Under the pieces are notes generated by a model. It had not been told where the DNA came from, ran no database searches, and was given only the letters and a program-made list of their open reading frames with translations. Below, one piece after another: positions 1-8,323 of a stretch of DNA of 64,000 bases. Made by a program: the position numbers and the translations under genes. Position 1 is the first letter of the stretch. The number at the start of each line of letters is the position of its first letter. The stretch is from Paragemmobacter straminiformis (GTDB lineage: Bacteria; Pseudomonadota; Alphaproteobacteria; Rhodobacterales; Rhodobacteraceae): positions 923,013 through 987,012 of the forward strand of contig NZ_JACLQD010000002.1 in NCBI RefSeq assembly GCF_014243445.1. Direction: 5' to 3'.

Positions 1-95
1 AATTCCGTCGGGTTCTCCCGATACATGCCTCCGTAGAACAGGCCCGCCACCGCCACGAACAGAACGGGCGGAACCGCCATCAACCACCTAGCCAT
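1..95 (-). CDS. ccmG: Thiol:disulfide interchange protein CcmG/DsbE, N-terminal fragment
   Basis: Only the first 31 or so residues lie in the window; the gene runs off the left edge. The start ATG at 95 opens a short hydrophobic membrane anchor (MARWLMAVPPVLFVAVAGLFY) followed by YRENP. That is the usual start of the membrane-tethered periplasmic thioredoxin which reduces apocytochrome c cysteines before haem attachment. It overlaps the end of ccmD by 8 bases and is the last visible gene of the ccmABCDG run, which supports the call strongly. The CxxC thioredoxin motif lies outside the window and cannot be checked. Confidence 0.75.
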   Translation of the reverse strand, partial: MARWLMAVPPVLFVAVAGLFYGGMYRENPTE

Positions 96-249
96 CCGTT
101 TTCCCCTGCCGCGCCTCGACCTCGGCCAGAGCCCGCCTCACCCGCGCGCCCTGCCAGACCGACAGCACCACGATTCCCAGAACCAGCAGCACCGACACCC
201 CGTACGAGGCCAGCACCGCAAAAGCGTATTTCCCCAAATCGGGCATCAT
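88..249 (-). CDS. ccmD: Haem exporter protein CcmD
   Basis: A 53-residue protein with one membrane segment (about residues 10-32, SYGVSVLLVLGIVVLSVW), then a basic stretch (ARVRRALAEVEAR). This is the standard plan of CcmD, the small subunit that helps release holo-CcmE from the CcmABC complex. Two adjacent ATG codons (249 and 246) could start it. The first overlaps the ccmC stop, so translation is probably coupled. The sequence alone would be weak, but size, topology and position between ccmC and ccmG make the assignment firm. Confidence 0.85.
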   Translation of the reverse strand: MMPDLGKYAFAVLASYGVSVLLVLGIVVLSVWQGARVRRALAEVEARQGKTDG

Positions 250-974
250 GCCATCCGCTCCCGCGCCAGCAGCGCCGACAAGCGCCGCGCCCGTATCTCG
301 GTCCGCGTCCGCACCAGCACCAGCGTCAGGAACAGCAGCACGAAACCCGCGATGCAGACGACCAGCGGCACCCAGAACACATCCGCGACGTTTTCCTTCT
401 TGTCGAGGCTCAGCGACGCCCCCTGATGCAGCCCCTGGTTCCAGAACAGCACCGCATAGCGCGACAACAGCGCAAAGACCGACCCGACAAGACACAGCAC
501 CGCCGTCAGGTCGGCCGCCGTATCGGGGTCCTCGACCGCTTGCCACAGGGCGATATAGCCCAGATAGAACAGCGTCAGGATCAGGAAACTCGTCAAACGC
601 GGGTCCCAGGCCCACCAGGTTCCCCACATCGGCTGCCCCCAGAAAGCCCCCGTGACCAGTGCGATGACGGTAAAGGTCAGCCCCACAGGGGCCGCGGCCT
701 TGGCTGCCAGCGCACTCACATGATGCCGCCGCACCAGCCAGATCAGGCTGGTGACCAGCATCATCCCCCACGCGTTGATCGCCATCATGGCGCTCGGCAC
801 ATGCAGGTAGATGATCTTCACCGTCGAACCCTGCCGGTAGTCATCGGGCGTCAGGAAGAATCCCCAGACCAGCCCCGCCACGATGCACAGCGCCGACAGA
901 CCCGCGACCCAGGGCAGCACAAGGCCCGAGGTCTGCATGAACTTCTTCGGATTGGCATATTCCCAGATCGACAT
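246..974 (-). CDS. ccmC: Haem transporter CcmC
   Basis: A 242-residue, six-segment membrane protein of the haem-handling family. It carries the tryptophan-rich WWD motif (WGTWWAWDPRLTSFLIL, about residues 120-136) and the two external histidines that bracket haem (in YLHVPSA and in NQGLHQGASLS). It works with CcmA, B and D to load haem onto CcmE in the periplasm. The start at 974 (MSIWEYANPKKF) matches the family. An in-frame ATG at 1010 would add an unlikely arginine-rich leader. Confidence 0.95.
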   Translation of the reverse strand: MSIWEYANPKKFMQTSGLVLPWVAGLSALCIVAGLVWGFFLTPDDYRQGSTVKIIYLHVPSAMMAINAWGMMLVTSLIWLVRRHHVSALAAKAAAPVGLTFTVIALVTGAFWGQPMWGTWWAWDPRLTSFLILTLFYLGYIALWQAVEDPDTAADLTAVLCLVGSVFALLSRYAVLFWNQGLHQGASLSLDKKENVADVFWVPLVVCIAGFVLLFLTLVLVRTRTEIRARRLSALLARERMA

Positions 975-1029
975 GGTTCCCCGCTTAAAACCTCTCTCCC
1001 GCCGCCGCAACTCACCTGTCCGTCAAGTC

Positions 1030-1686
1030 TCAGCGCAAATTGACGCGCAGCGCCGCCGCACTGGCAAAGGGCAGCAGCGCCGCGGCCCCCAGCGTGATCC
1101 CCGCCAGCAGCAGCACAGGTGTCCCCACCGTCAGGCCCGCCGCCCCGCGCTTGACGACCTCGGCCCCGAAAATCAGCGTCGGCACGTAAAGCGGCAGAAC
1201 AAGCAGGCTCAGCAACAGCCCGCCCCGCTTCACCCCCACGGTCAGCGCCGCGCCAAAGGCGCCGATCACCGACAGCGCGGGCGTCCCGAGGGCCAGCGAC
1301 AGCACCAGCCAGCCGTAGCCCTGCACCGGAAGGTTCAACAGCACACCAAGGACAGGCGACACCAGCACCAGCGGCACCCCCGTCACCAGCCAGTGCGCCA
1401 GCGACTTCACCGCGACGACGCCTTCCAGCGGCATGGGCGATGTCGCCAGCAGGTCCAGCGAGCCATCCTCGAAATCCAGCGCGAATATCCGGTCAAGGCT
1501 CAGCAGGCAGGCCAGCAGCGCCCCCACCCACAGGATGCCCGGCGCAATCCTGGCCAGCACCGCACCCTCGGGCCCCACGCCCAAAGGCACCAGCACCGCC
1601 ACCAGCAGAAAGAACGCCAGTCCAAGGCCAAAGCCCCCGCCCGCCCGCACCGCAAGCCGCAGATCCCGCGTCAGAAGCCGGAACAT
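1030..1686 (-). CDS. ccmB: Haem exporter membrane subunit CcmB
   Basis: A 218-residue integral membrane protein with about six hydrophobic segments, the usual CcmB length. Typical features are the FALDFEDGSLDLL motif after the second segment and LxVSPVLGVLLNLP further on. CcmB is the permease partner of CcmA in the complex that drives haem transfer to CcmE. The start at 1686 (MFRLLTRDLRLAVR) was chosen because upstream residues read through the repeat element in the ccmA-ccmB gap and are not family-like. Confidence 0.93.
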   Translation of the reverse strand: MFRLLTRDLRLAVRAGGGFGLGLAFFLLVAVLVPLGVGPEGAVLARIAPGILWVGALLACLLSLDRIFALDFEDGSLDLLATSPMPLEGVVAVKSLAHWLVTGVPLVLVSPVLGVLLNLPVQGYGWLVLSLALGTPALSVIGAFGAALTVGVKRGGLLLSLLVLPLYVPTLIFGAEVVKRGAAGLTVGTPVLLLAGITLGAAALLPFASAAALRVNLR

Positions 1687-1703
1687 GCCCCGGCCCCCTT
1701 CCT

Positions 1704-1766
1704 CTTGCGCGAAATATCCTCGGGGGGGGGCGCGCCACAGGCGCGTCGGGGGGCAGACAGCCCCCC
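1704..1766. repeat. Rhodobacterales-type 'AAATATCCTCGGGG' intergenic repeat, copy 1
   Basis: The block reads GAAATATCCTCGGGGGG, then CGCGCC-ACAG-GCGCG, then GGGGGGCAGACAGCCCCCC (1748-1766), so it can form two GC-rich hairpins. It fills the ccmA-ccmB gap inside the ccm operon. Related copies sit near 8261, 18815 and 20280. It may act as an attenuator or mRNA end-stabiliser; this is inferred from its shape only. Confidence 0.7.
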
Positions 1767-1789
1767 TGCGACCGGAACCACAGGCGCCC

Positions 1790-2410
1790 TCATCCGAAAG
1801 CCTCGTCGAATGCGCCCGTCCCTGCCGCGGCCCTCGCCTTGAAGGCTGACAGATCCAGCACAACCGCCTCGCCCAGCCCCAGATCGACATGCGTGGCGAT
1901 CAATGCAGCGCCCCCTCCCGCAAGATGACCGCGCACCACGCCCGCAAAAAGTGCGACCGAGGCCACATCCAGCGATACAGTGGGTTCGTCCAGCAGCCAG
2001 ACCGGCCGTCCCGTCACCAAAAGCCGCGCCAATCCCAGACGCCGCTTCTGCCCCGCCGACAGATGCGCCCCCCGCCGGTTCCGCAGGCCGACAAGGTCCA
2101 TCGCTTCAAGCGCCGCTCCGATCCCGCGCGTGCCATGCACCGCCGCCCAGAATTCGAGGTTCTCCGCCACCGTCAGCACCGCCTTGATGCCATCGGCATG
2201 GGCCGCATAGGCCATCGCCTCGGGCGGCACCGACACCGCGCCCGCCACCGCAGGCTGCAAACCTGCCAGCGTGCGCAGAAGCGTGGTCTTTCCCGCCCCG
2301 TTCGGCCCGCGCAGGATCAGCGCCTGCCCCGCAGCGACGCCAAAGGTCATCCCCTCCAGCACCGTCACTCCGCCCCGTGCCACGGCCAGATCCGAAACGC
2401 TCAGCAGCAC
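1790..2410 (-). CDS. ccmA: Haem exporter ATP-binding protein CcmA
   Basis: A 206-residue ABC ATPase. Walker A is [12 protein letters not shown] (about residues 38-49), the signature is [15 protein letters not shown] and Walker B is [11 protein letters not shown], with a switch histidine in ATHVDLG. This is the energy-supplying subunit of CcmABCD. The start is taken as GTG at 2410, which gives the normal CcmA length and has AAGGAA just upstream. No ATG lies near this point. The AAGGAA lies inside one arm of a 20-base perfect palindrome, so the ribosome site could be hidden in a hairpin. Confidence 0.9.
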   Translation of the reverse strand: MLLSVSDLAVARGGVTVLEGMTFGVAAGQALILRGPNGAGKTTLLRTLAGLQPAVAGAVSVPPEAMAYAAHADGIKAVLTVAENLEFWAAVHGTRGIGAALEAMDLVGLRNRRGAHLSAGQKRRLGLARLLVTGRPVWLLDEPTVSLDVASVALFAGVVRGHLAGGGAALIATHVDLGLGEAVVLDLSAFKARAAAGTGAFDEAFG

Positions 2411-2414
2411 GACC

Positions 2415-2458
2415 AAATTCCTTGCAAGGAATTTGCAAATGTCTGCACAGACATTTGC
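2415..2458. repeat. Tandem palindromes at the ccmA ribosome-binding site
   Basis: Two adjoining inverted repeats. The first is AAATTCCTTGCAAGGAATTT at 2415-2434 (perfect). The second, 2435-2458, has arms GCAAATGTCTG and CAGACATTTGC. They lie between ccmA and the Mth938-like gene. A similar tandem pair occurs in the soxB-soxD gap (24321-24366), and a looser one lies between a solute-binding protein and its permease (61373-61419). All three are intercistronic. Confidence 0.75.
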
Positions 2459-2480
2459 GCAAGCCCCGTCACAAGACCCG

Positions 2481-2843
2481 TCACGGGCCGCCCACGGGCA
2501 AAAGCGCCGCGGCGATCCGCCGTCCTTCGCCCAGAAGCACGTTATAGGTCCGGCATGCGGCGGGCGAGGCCATGGCCTCCACCCCGATCCCCGCGGCCTC
2601 GAGCGCATCGACGAACCCCTTCGGCGCATGGGCGATCTCGCCCCCCATACCCAGCAGCAGCACGTCGATCCGCCCCGCAAGCGTCAACACCGTGGCGCTG
2701 TCCCCAAGCCCGCCCCAAAGCCCCGCATCCCACGGGGTAATCAGGCAGGCCCCGCGCAGCACATGGCCACCCACGCGAAAGAACCCGGGGCCATAGCCCT
2801 CGACAGGTTGGGCCGTGCCGTAACTGATCTCGGTCAGCCGCAC
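2481..2843 (-). CDS. Mth938-like (DUF498/NDUFAF3-type) domain protein
   Basis: A 120-residue soluble protein of the Mth938/DUF498 fold. Recognisable stretches are [21 protein letters not shown] near the start, [12 protein letters not shown] in the middle and [32 protein letters not shown] at the end. Relatives include the mitochondrial complex I assembly factor NDUFAF3. The bacterial role is not settled. It lies 12 bases downstream of secF, a neighbourhood often seen in alphaproteobacteria, and is probably co-transcribed with secDF-yajC. Confidence 0.85.
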   Translation of the reverse strand: MRLTEISYGTAQPVEGYGPGFFRVGGHVLRGACLITPWDAGLWGGLGDSATVLTLAGRIDVLLLGMGGEIAHAPKGFVDALEAAGIGVEAMASPAACRTYNVLLGEGRRIAAALLPVGGP

Positions 2844-2855
2844 GTCCCTGCCCCC

Positions 2856-3833
2856 TTACGCATCGATATTGGCGAACTGGTCGGGCGTTCCGGTCTTCTT
2901 GGCTTTCTCGCTCCGGTCCAGCCCGATCATCAGCACGATGTTCTTGGCCACATAGACCGAGGAATAGGTGCCGAACAGCACCCCGATAAAGATCGCCAGC
3001 GAAAAGCCCCGCAGAACGTCGCCACCGAACACCAGCATCGCCCCCACCGCGATCAGCGTGGTGACCGAGGTCATCAGCGTCCGCGCCAGTGTCTCGTTCA
3101 CCGAAAGGTTCATCACGTCGCGCAGCGGCATGGTCTTGTACTTCTGCAAGTTTTCCCGAAGCCGGTCGAACACCACCACCGTATCGTTGATCGAATAGCC
3201 CAGAATGGTCAGCAGCGCCGCGACGATGGTCAGGTCGAACTTGATCTGGAACAGCGCAAAGATCCCGATGGTGATCAGCACGTCATGCAGCAGCGCCAGC
3301 ACCGCGCCGACGCCGAACTGCCATTCGAAGCGCAGCCACATGTAGCCCATGATGAACAGGCTCGTGACCACCAGCGACAGGACCGAGGTATAGACCAGCT
3401 CGCCCGACACTTTCGGACCCACGGTCTCGACGCTGGGGAATTTCATGTCGGGGTCGATCGCCGCGCGCAGCACCTCTTCCACCTTGGCAATCTCTTCCGG
3501 CGTCACCGCCTGCTTCTCGTCGGTCGAGGCAAGGCGGATCATCGTGACATGCTGGGTATCGGTGAAATTCGGATCGAACACCTCGGTGATCGACACATCC
3601 CCCAACGGCAACCCCTCGAGCGCCGAGCGATAGGCACCCACATCCACCGCCACGGTCGATTCCGTCCGCAGGGTTGTGCCGCCCTTGAAGTCGATGCCGA
3701 AGTTCAACCCCATCACGGCCCACAGCACCACCGCCAGGGCCGAAAGGAACAGCGACCCGCCAAAGGTGATCCACTGCCAGCGGAAAAAGTCGAAATTCGT
3801 ATTGTCGGGTGCAAGCTTGAAACGCCATGCCAT
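2856..3833 (-). CDS. secF: Protein translocase subunit SecF
   Basis: A 325-residue membrane protein with one N-terminal segment (about 20-40), a periplasmic domain that begins with NFGIDFKGGT, and five C-terminal segments. The family motif SINDTVVVFDRLREN is present in the C-terminal half. SecF pairs with SecD, uses the proton motive force to pull proteins out of the Sec channel, and belongs to the RND superfamily. It lies 12 bases after secD in the same operon. Length and both conserved motifs are normal. Confidence 0.97.
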   Translation of the reverse strand: MAWRFKLAPDNTNFDFFRWQWITFGGSLFLSALAVVLWAVMGLNFGIDFKGGTTLRTESTVAVDVGAYRSALEGLPLGDVSITEVFDPNFTDTQHVTMIRLASTDEKQAVTPEEIAKVEEVLRAAIDPDMKFPSVETVGPKVSGELVYTSVLSLVVTSLFIMGYMWLRFEWQFGVGAVLALLHDVLITIGIFALFQIKFDLTIVAALLTILGYSINDTVVVFDRLRENLQKYKTMPLRDVMNLSVNETLARTLMTSVTTLIAVGAMLVFGGDVLRGFSLAIFIGVLFGTYSSVYVAKNIVLMIGLDRSEKAKKTGTPDQFANIDA

Positions 3834-3845
3834 GATGTTCTCTCC

Positions 3846-5516
3846 TTACACGACAAGCGTCTGCGGCTTGCGCCGGTTGAACCACATCGTCACGATCAGC
3901 CGCGTCACGTTGACGGCAGTAAAGACCGAGGTGATGATCCCGATGGCCAGCGTCACCGCAAAGCCCCGCACGGGGCCAGAGCCAAGCGTGAACAGAACCC
4001 CCGCCGTGATCAGCGTCGTCACGTTGGCGTCGATGATCGCCGACAGCGCCCGCTCGAAGCCCAGTTCGATGGCGCGCGCCGCGGTCTTGGCCCCCGCCCG
4101 CAATTCGTCGCGGATACGCTCGTAGATCAGCACGTTCGCATCCACCGCCATGCCGATGGTCAGCACGAGCCCCGCGATACCGGGCAGGGTCAGCGTCGCC
4201 CCGATCAGCGACATCACCCCGAAGATCAGCGCCATGTTGATTGCCAGCGCCACCACGGCAAAGACACCGAACAGCCCGTATGACGCGATCATCAGCAAAC
4301 TCACCGCCACCGCCGCGATCACCGTGGCCGAACGGCCTGCGTTGATCGAATCCTGCCCCAGTTCCGGCCCGATGGTCCGTTCCTCAAGGAAATTCATCGT
4401 CGCAGGCAGCGCCCCCGCCGACAGAAGCACCGCCAGACGGTTGGCCTCCTCGACGGTGAAATTGCCGGTGATGATCCCCGACCCGCCCGCGATATGGCTC
4501 TGGATGACGGGGGCCGAAATCACCTTGCCGTCCAGCACGATGGCAAAGGGCGAGCCGATGTTCGCCGCCGTGTAATCGCCAAAGCGCCGCGCGCCCGACA
4601 CGTCGAACTTGAAGGCCACCGCAGGCCGGCCGTTCTGGTCGAAATCGCCCTTGGCATTGGTCAGGTCCTCGCCCGAAACGACCGGCGCTTCCTCGACCGT
4701 GTACCACACGTCCTTTTCATCCAGCGACGGCAACGAGACATTGCCCGCCCCCGGCGCCTTGTCCTCGGCGGACCCGCGCCGCACGACGGGGTTGAAGGTC
4801 AGCTTCGCGGTCGTGCCGATCAGCTGCTTCAACTCGGTCGCCGACCCGATTCCCGGCACCTGGATCAAAATCCGGTCCTGCCCCTCGCGCTGGATCGTCG
4901 GTTCGCGCGTTCCTGCCTGATCGACCCGCGTGCGGATGATCTCGAGCGATTGTTGCAGCGTGCGCTGGTCCGTCGCACTGCGTTCGGCTTCCGACAGGGT
5001 CACGATCAGCGTCGCCCCCTCGGCCGTCACATCCAGATCGGTCTGCCCCACACCCGACAGGGTGGTAACCGGCGTGGCAAGGGCCTTCACCGCCTCGACC
5101 GCCGCCGCCATACCTTCCGGCTTGGTGATCTCGACCCGCAGCATTCCCGCATCCTGCGAAGGCTGGCGGCGGATGCTGCCCACCTCGTCACGCTTGTCGC
5201 GCAGGGCGTCGCGCACTTCCGGCCAAAGCCCGTCCATCCGCGCCTTGTAGACGTCGGCGACCTGCACTTCTGCCAGCAGATGCGCCCCGCCCCGCAAATC
5301 GAGGCCAAGGTTCACCAGCCCATGCGGCAGATACGACGGCCAGGCGTCGATGGCCGCCTGCTGTTCGGTCGTGGCGAAGCCGCTTTTCAGCACCGCATCC
5401 TCGGCATCGTTGCGGGCCTCGACCTGCGCATAGAACAGGTTCGGCATCGCCAATGCGAATCCGAGGGCAACAACCGCCCAGACCAGGATTTTCTTCCAAA
5501 GCGGCGCGTGAAGCAT
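3846..5516 (-). CDS. secD: Protein translocase subunit SecD
   Basis: A 556-residue partner of SecF. It has an N-terminal membrane segment (about 8-26), then the periplasmic P1 region containing LGLDLRGGAHLL, and six C-terminal segments with the motif GMAVDANVLIYERIRDELR. The intact GxxxDxNVLIYER stretch is the conserved proton-relay part of the family. It lies between yajC and secF in the standard yajC-secD-secF order. Confidence 0.97.
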   Translation of the reverse strand: MLHAPLWKKILVWAVVALGFALAMPNLFYAQVEARNDAEDAVLKSGFATTEQQAAIDAWPSYLPHGLVNLGLDLRGGAHLLAEVQVADVYKARMDGLWPEVRDALRDKRDEVGSIRRQPSQDAGMLRVEITKPEGMAAAVEAVKALATPVTTLSGVGQTDLDVTAEGATLIVTLSEAERSATDQRTLQQSLEIIRTRVDQAGTREPTIQREGQDRILIQVPGIGSATELKQLIGTTAKLTFNPVVRRGSAEDKAPGAGNVSLPSLDEKDVWYTVEEAPVVSGEDLTNAKGDFDQNGRPAVAFKFDVSGARRFGDYTAANIGSPFAIVLDGKVISAPVIQSHIAGGSGIITGNFTVEEANRLAVLLSAGALPATMNFLEERTIGPELGQDSINAGRSATVIAAVAVSLLMIASYGLFGVFAVVALAINMALIFGVMSLIGATLTLPGIAGLVLTIGMAVDANVLIYERIRDELRAGAKTAARAIELGFERALSAIIDANVTTLITAGVLFTLGSGPVRGFAVTLAIGIITSVFTAVNVTRLIVTMWFNRRKPQTLVV

Positions 5517-5541
5517 GGGTAAGTTCCGGATAAGTTACGGA

Positions 5542-5871
5542 TCAGGCCGAGGCCGGCTCGGTCTTGTTCATCACCTGCGTGATGGTCTGGCGCACGACCT
5601 TGACCTTGACGCCATCGGCAATCTCGACTTCGACCATGCCGTCGTCACCGACCTTGACCACCTTGCCGACGATCCCGCCGGCGGTCACGACCTGATCGCC
5701 ACGGCGCAGCGCCTCGACCATCGCGCGGTGTTCCTTGACCTTCTTCTGCTGCGGACGGATCAGCAGAAAATACATGATCGCGAAAATCAGCACCAGCGGC
5801 ACGAACGAGGCAAAGGCGCTGCCTGCTCCGGCGGCACCGGCGGCTTGGGCGAAGGCGGGGGTTGCGAACAT
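5542..5871 (-). CDS. yajC: Preprotein translocase accessory subunit YajC
   Basis: A 109-residue protein with an alanine-rich N-terminus, one membrane segment (PLVLIFAIMYFLLIRPQQKK) and a small cytoplasmic domain with GDQVVTAGGIVGKV, all diagnostic of YajC. It associates with SecDF. The start was set at 5871 (MFATPAFAQ); an in-frame ATG five codons upstream is possible. It is the first gene of the minus-strand run, so the operon promoter should lie in the gap before serS. Confidence 0.95.
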   Translation of the reverse strand: MFATPAFAQAAGAAGAGSAFASFVPLVLIFAIMYFLLIRPQQKKVKEHRAMVEALRRGDQVVTAGGIVGKVVKVGDDGMVEVEIADGVKVKVVRQTITQVMNKTEPASA

Positions 5872-6177
5872 CGGCTGTCCTCTCAAATCTCTCGGGGCAA
5901 CGGGGAACCCCCGCCGCGATTGGCGCGCACCCTAGTCGGCAGGGCTTGGGAAGGCAAGGCACGCAAGGCACCCTCCCGCCGCATCGCTGCGGCGCGGCCC
6001 GCCCCCGATATAGCCATGAATTTCCGCAGTCCAAGCCTTCGGGCAGCCGCCTTTTTCCTGCCGCGCTGACGCAAGCGTGATCCGCGCCACGCCTCGCCCA
6101 CACGCGCGCCGCCCCCCTTCCCCTTTCCGGCCGGTTCGGGCATATCGGACCCACGTTTTTCGAACCCGAGGTGACCC
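5872..6177. other. Divergent intergenic region between yajC and serS
   Basis: About 306 bases without a supported gene. It must hold divergent promoters for yajC-secDF (minus) and serS (plus). I see GC-rich repeats such as AAGGCAAGGCACGCAAGGCA at 5950-5969, but no convincing -35/-10 pair, tRNA or riboswitch. A minus-strand reading frame here is arginine- and glycine-rich and looks like shadow translation. Confidence 0.5.
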
Positions 6178-7467
6178 ATGCACGACATCCGCGCCATCCG
6201 CGAGAACCCCGCCGCCTTCGATGCGGCCCTCTCGCGCCGGGGTCTGCCTGCGGCTTCGCCCGAAATCCTGCGCCTCGACGAATCCCGCCGTGCGAAAATC
6301 CTCGCCGCCGAAACCGCTCAGGCCGACCAGAACCGCGCCAGCAAAGAGGTGGGCGCCGCCAAGGCACGCGGGGATGATGCCGAATTCGAACGCCTCCGCG
6401 CCCTCGTGGCCGAGAAGAAGGCCGAAGTCGCCCGCCTTCAGGCCGAGGCCGCCGAACAGGATGCCGCCCTGCGCGACCTTCTCTTCACCATCCCCAACCT
6501 GCCCCATGCCGATGCCCCGACGGGACGCGACGAAGACGACAACGTCGAACTCCGCCGCTGGGGCACGCCCCGCACCTTCGACTTCACCCCCGTCGAACAT
6601 TTCGACATCGCGGGCGTCAAACTGGGCATGGATTTCGAGACCGCCGCCAAACTCTCCGGCGCGCGTTTCGTCGTGCTGAAGGGGGCTGTCATCCGCCTGC
6701 ACCGTGCGCTGGCGCAATTCATGCTCGACACCCACATCACCGAACACGGCCTGACCGAGATGTGGACCCCCGTCCTCGTCAAGGACGAGGCGATGTATGG
6801 CACCAACCAACTCCCCAAATTCGCCGAAGACAGCTACCAGACCACCAATGGCTGGTGGCTGATCCCCACATCCGAAGTCACCCTCACGAACTCGGTCGCG
6901 GGCGACATCCTCGACGAAAGCGCCCTGCCCATCCGCATGACCGCCCATACCCAATGCTTCCGCTCCGAGGCGGGTTCGGCGGGCAAGGACACCACGGGCA
7001 TGCTGCGCCAGCACCAGTTCGAAAAGGTCGAGATGGTCTCGATCACCACCCCCGAAACCAGCATGGCCGAACACGAACGCATGACAGCCTGCGCCGAGGC
7101 GATCCTTGAAAAGCTCGGCCTGCCCTATCGCACCATCGTGCTTTGCACCGGCGACATGGGCTTTGGCGCACAAAAGACCCATGACCTCGAAGTCTGGCTT
7201 CCGGGCCAGAACCGCTACCGTGAAATCTCCTCGGTCTCGGTCTGCGGTGACTTTCAGGCCCGCCGCATGAACGCCCGCTACCGCCCCGCAGGCGGCAAGC
7301 CCGAATTCGTGCATACGCTCAACGGCTCCGGCCTTGCCGTGGGGCGCTGCCTCATCGCGGTGCTCGAAAACGGCCAGCAGGCCGACGGCTCGGTCGACCT
7401 GCCCGCGGTCCTGCACCCCTACCTCGGCGGCAAGACGCGGATCGCCGCCGACGGCTCGCTGGCCTAA
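6178..7467 (+). CDS. serS: Serine-tRNA ligase
   Basis: A 429-residue class II synthetase that charges tRNA-Ser. The N-terminal 110 residues form the long antiparallel coiled-coil arm. The catalytic core has motif 2 ([22 protein letters not shown]) and motif 3 ([20 protein letters not shown] followed by DLPAVLHPY). Length and start ([15 protein letters not shown]) are standard. It is transcribed away from yajC and is followed after 48 bases by a membrane-protein gene. Confidence 0.98.
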   Translation: MHDIRAIRENPAAFDAALSRRGLPAASPEILRLDESRRAKILAAETAQADQNRASKEVGAAKARGDDAEFERLRALVAEKKAEVARLQAEAAEQDAALRDLLFTIPNLPHADAPTGRDEDDNVELRRWGTPRTFDFTPVEHFDIAGVKLGMDFETAAKLSGARFVVLKGAVIRLHRALAQFMLDTHITEHGLTEMWTPVLVKDEAMYGTNQLPKFAEDSYQTTNGWWLIPTSEVTLTNSVAGDILDESALPIRMTAHTQCFRSEAGSAGKDTTGMLRQHQFEKVEMVSITTPETSMAEHERMTACAEAILEKLGLPYRTIVLCTGDMGFGAQKTHDLEVWLPGQNRYREISSVSVCGDFQARRMNARYRPAGGKPEFVHTLNGSGLAVGRCLIAVLENGQQADGSVDLPAVLHPYLGGKTRIAADGSLA

Positions 7468-7515
7468 GGCAAGCGCGCGGGTGGTCCAACCCCGACCCGC
7501 CCGCGTATAACCTAT

Positions 7516-8217
7516 ATGAAAACACGCGCGCTCCTGCTGCTTCTTGTCACCCTCGCCTTCGGCGCGGCCCCTTTCCTCACGCCGCCCTTCCGCGGCTATG
7601 ACCCCTCGATGTTCCCGGTACAGATCGCCCGCCCCTCGATCCAGCCCGCAGGCTTCGCCTTCGGCATCTGGAGCGTGATCTACCTCTGGCTTTTCGCCCA
7701 TGCCGTCCTCGGCGTGGCGAAACACGGCCTCAGCCCCGCGTGGGACCGCCCGCGCCTTGCCCTCACGCTTGCGGTCGGCCTCGGCTCGGCATGGCTCTCC
7801 ATCGCCCCCGTAGCCCCGATCGCCGCCACCGTGGTCATCTGGATCATGGCCGCCTCGGCGCTCGCGGCCTTTGTGCAGGCCGACACCGAAACCGACCGCT
7901 GGCTTCTCTCGGCCCCCATCGCCATCCTCGCAGGCTGGCTGTCCGCCGCCGCCGCCGTCTCGACCGGGGTCGTCCTTGCGGGCTACGGCGCGTTTGCCGA
8001 CACGGCATCAGCCGCCACGATGATCGGCCTCGTCCTCGTCCTCGCCACGCTGATCCAGCGCAAAAAGCCACGAATGCCCGTCTATGGCCTGACGGTCATC
8101 TGGGCGCTTTTCGGGGTGACGGTGGTCAACTGGGGCGCCAACCCCACAGCAGCCGCGCTCGCAGCCTCGGGCATGGCGCTCATGGCCCTGACCCTCGCGA
8201 CCTTGCGCCGCGCCTGA
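7516..8217 (+). CDS. TspO-like (tryptophan-rich sensory protein-type) membrane protein
   Basis: A 233-residue hydrophobic protein with about seven membrane segments. The first could act as an uncleaved signal (residues 5-20). The stretch PAGFAFGIWSVIYLWLFAH (about residues 46-64) resembles the conserved entry helix of TspO/MBR-related proteins. The protein is longer than a classical 160-residue TspO and is less rich in tryptophan, so it fits the broader family that is often labelled tryptophan-rich sensory protein. The ligand is unknown; tetrapyrrole or sterol-like binding would be extrapolation. It may be co-transcribed with serS. Confidence 0.5.
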   Translation: MKTRALLLLLVTLAFGAAPFLTPPFRGYDPSMFPVQIARPSIQPAGFAFGIWSVIYLWLFAHAVLGVAKHGLSPAWDRPRLALTLAVGLGSAWLSIAPVAPIAATVVIWIMAASALAAFVQADTETDRWLLSAPIAILAGWLSAAAAVSTGVVLAGYGAFADTASAATMIGLVLVLATLIQRKKPRMPVYGLTVIWALFGVTVVNWGANPTAAALAASGMALMALTLATLRRA

Positions 8218-8260
8218 AACAGACAACGCGCGCAACCCCGCACCGCCGTCCCCTTCAGCC

Positions 8261-8313
8261 TTGTCGAAATACTCTTGGGGGGTCCGGGGGGCCAGCCCCC
8301 CGGCGCCTGCGCC
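8261..8313. repeat. Rhodobacterales-type intergenic repeat, copy 2 (possible two-way terminator)
   Basis: The sequence reads CGAAATACTCTTGGGGGG, then GGGGGGCCAGCCCCCC (8286-8301), then GGCGCCTGCGCC. It lies between the convergent genes ending at 8217 and 8324, where a two-way transcription stop is expected. It is a variant of the copy at 1704, with ACTCTTGG in place of ATCCTCGG. Confidence 0.65.
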
Positions 8314-8323
8314 GAAAGCGGCC

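Noticed and set aside
2271..4283. A 670-residue plus-strand open frame opposite secF and part of secD
   Set aside because: It has no recognisable domain and is antisense to well-conserved SecDF genes.
5883..6197. A minus-strand frame of 104 residues in the yajC-serS gap
   Set aside because: It is Arg/Gly-rich, overlaps the serS start and has no ribosome site or known domain.
7470..7505. GC hairpin after serS (CGCGGGT / ACCCGCC) considered as a terminator
   Set aside because: There is no T-run and the next gene starts only 12 bases later, so it was not called.
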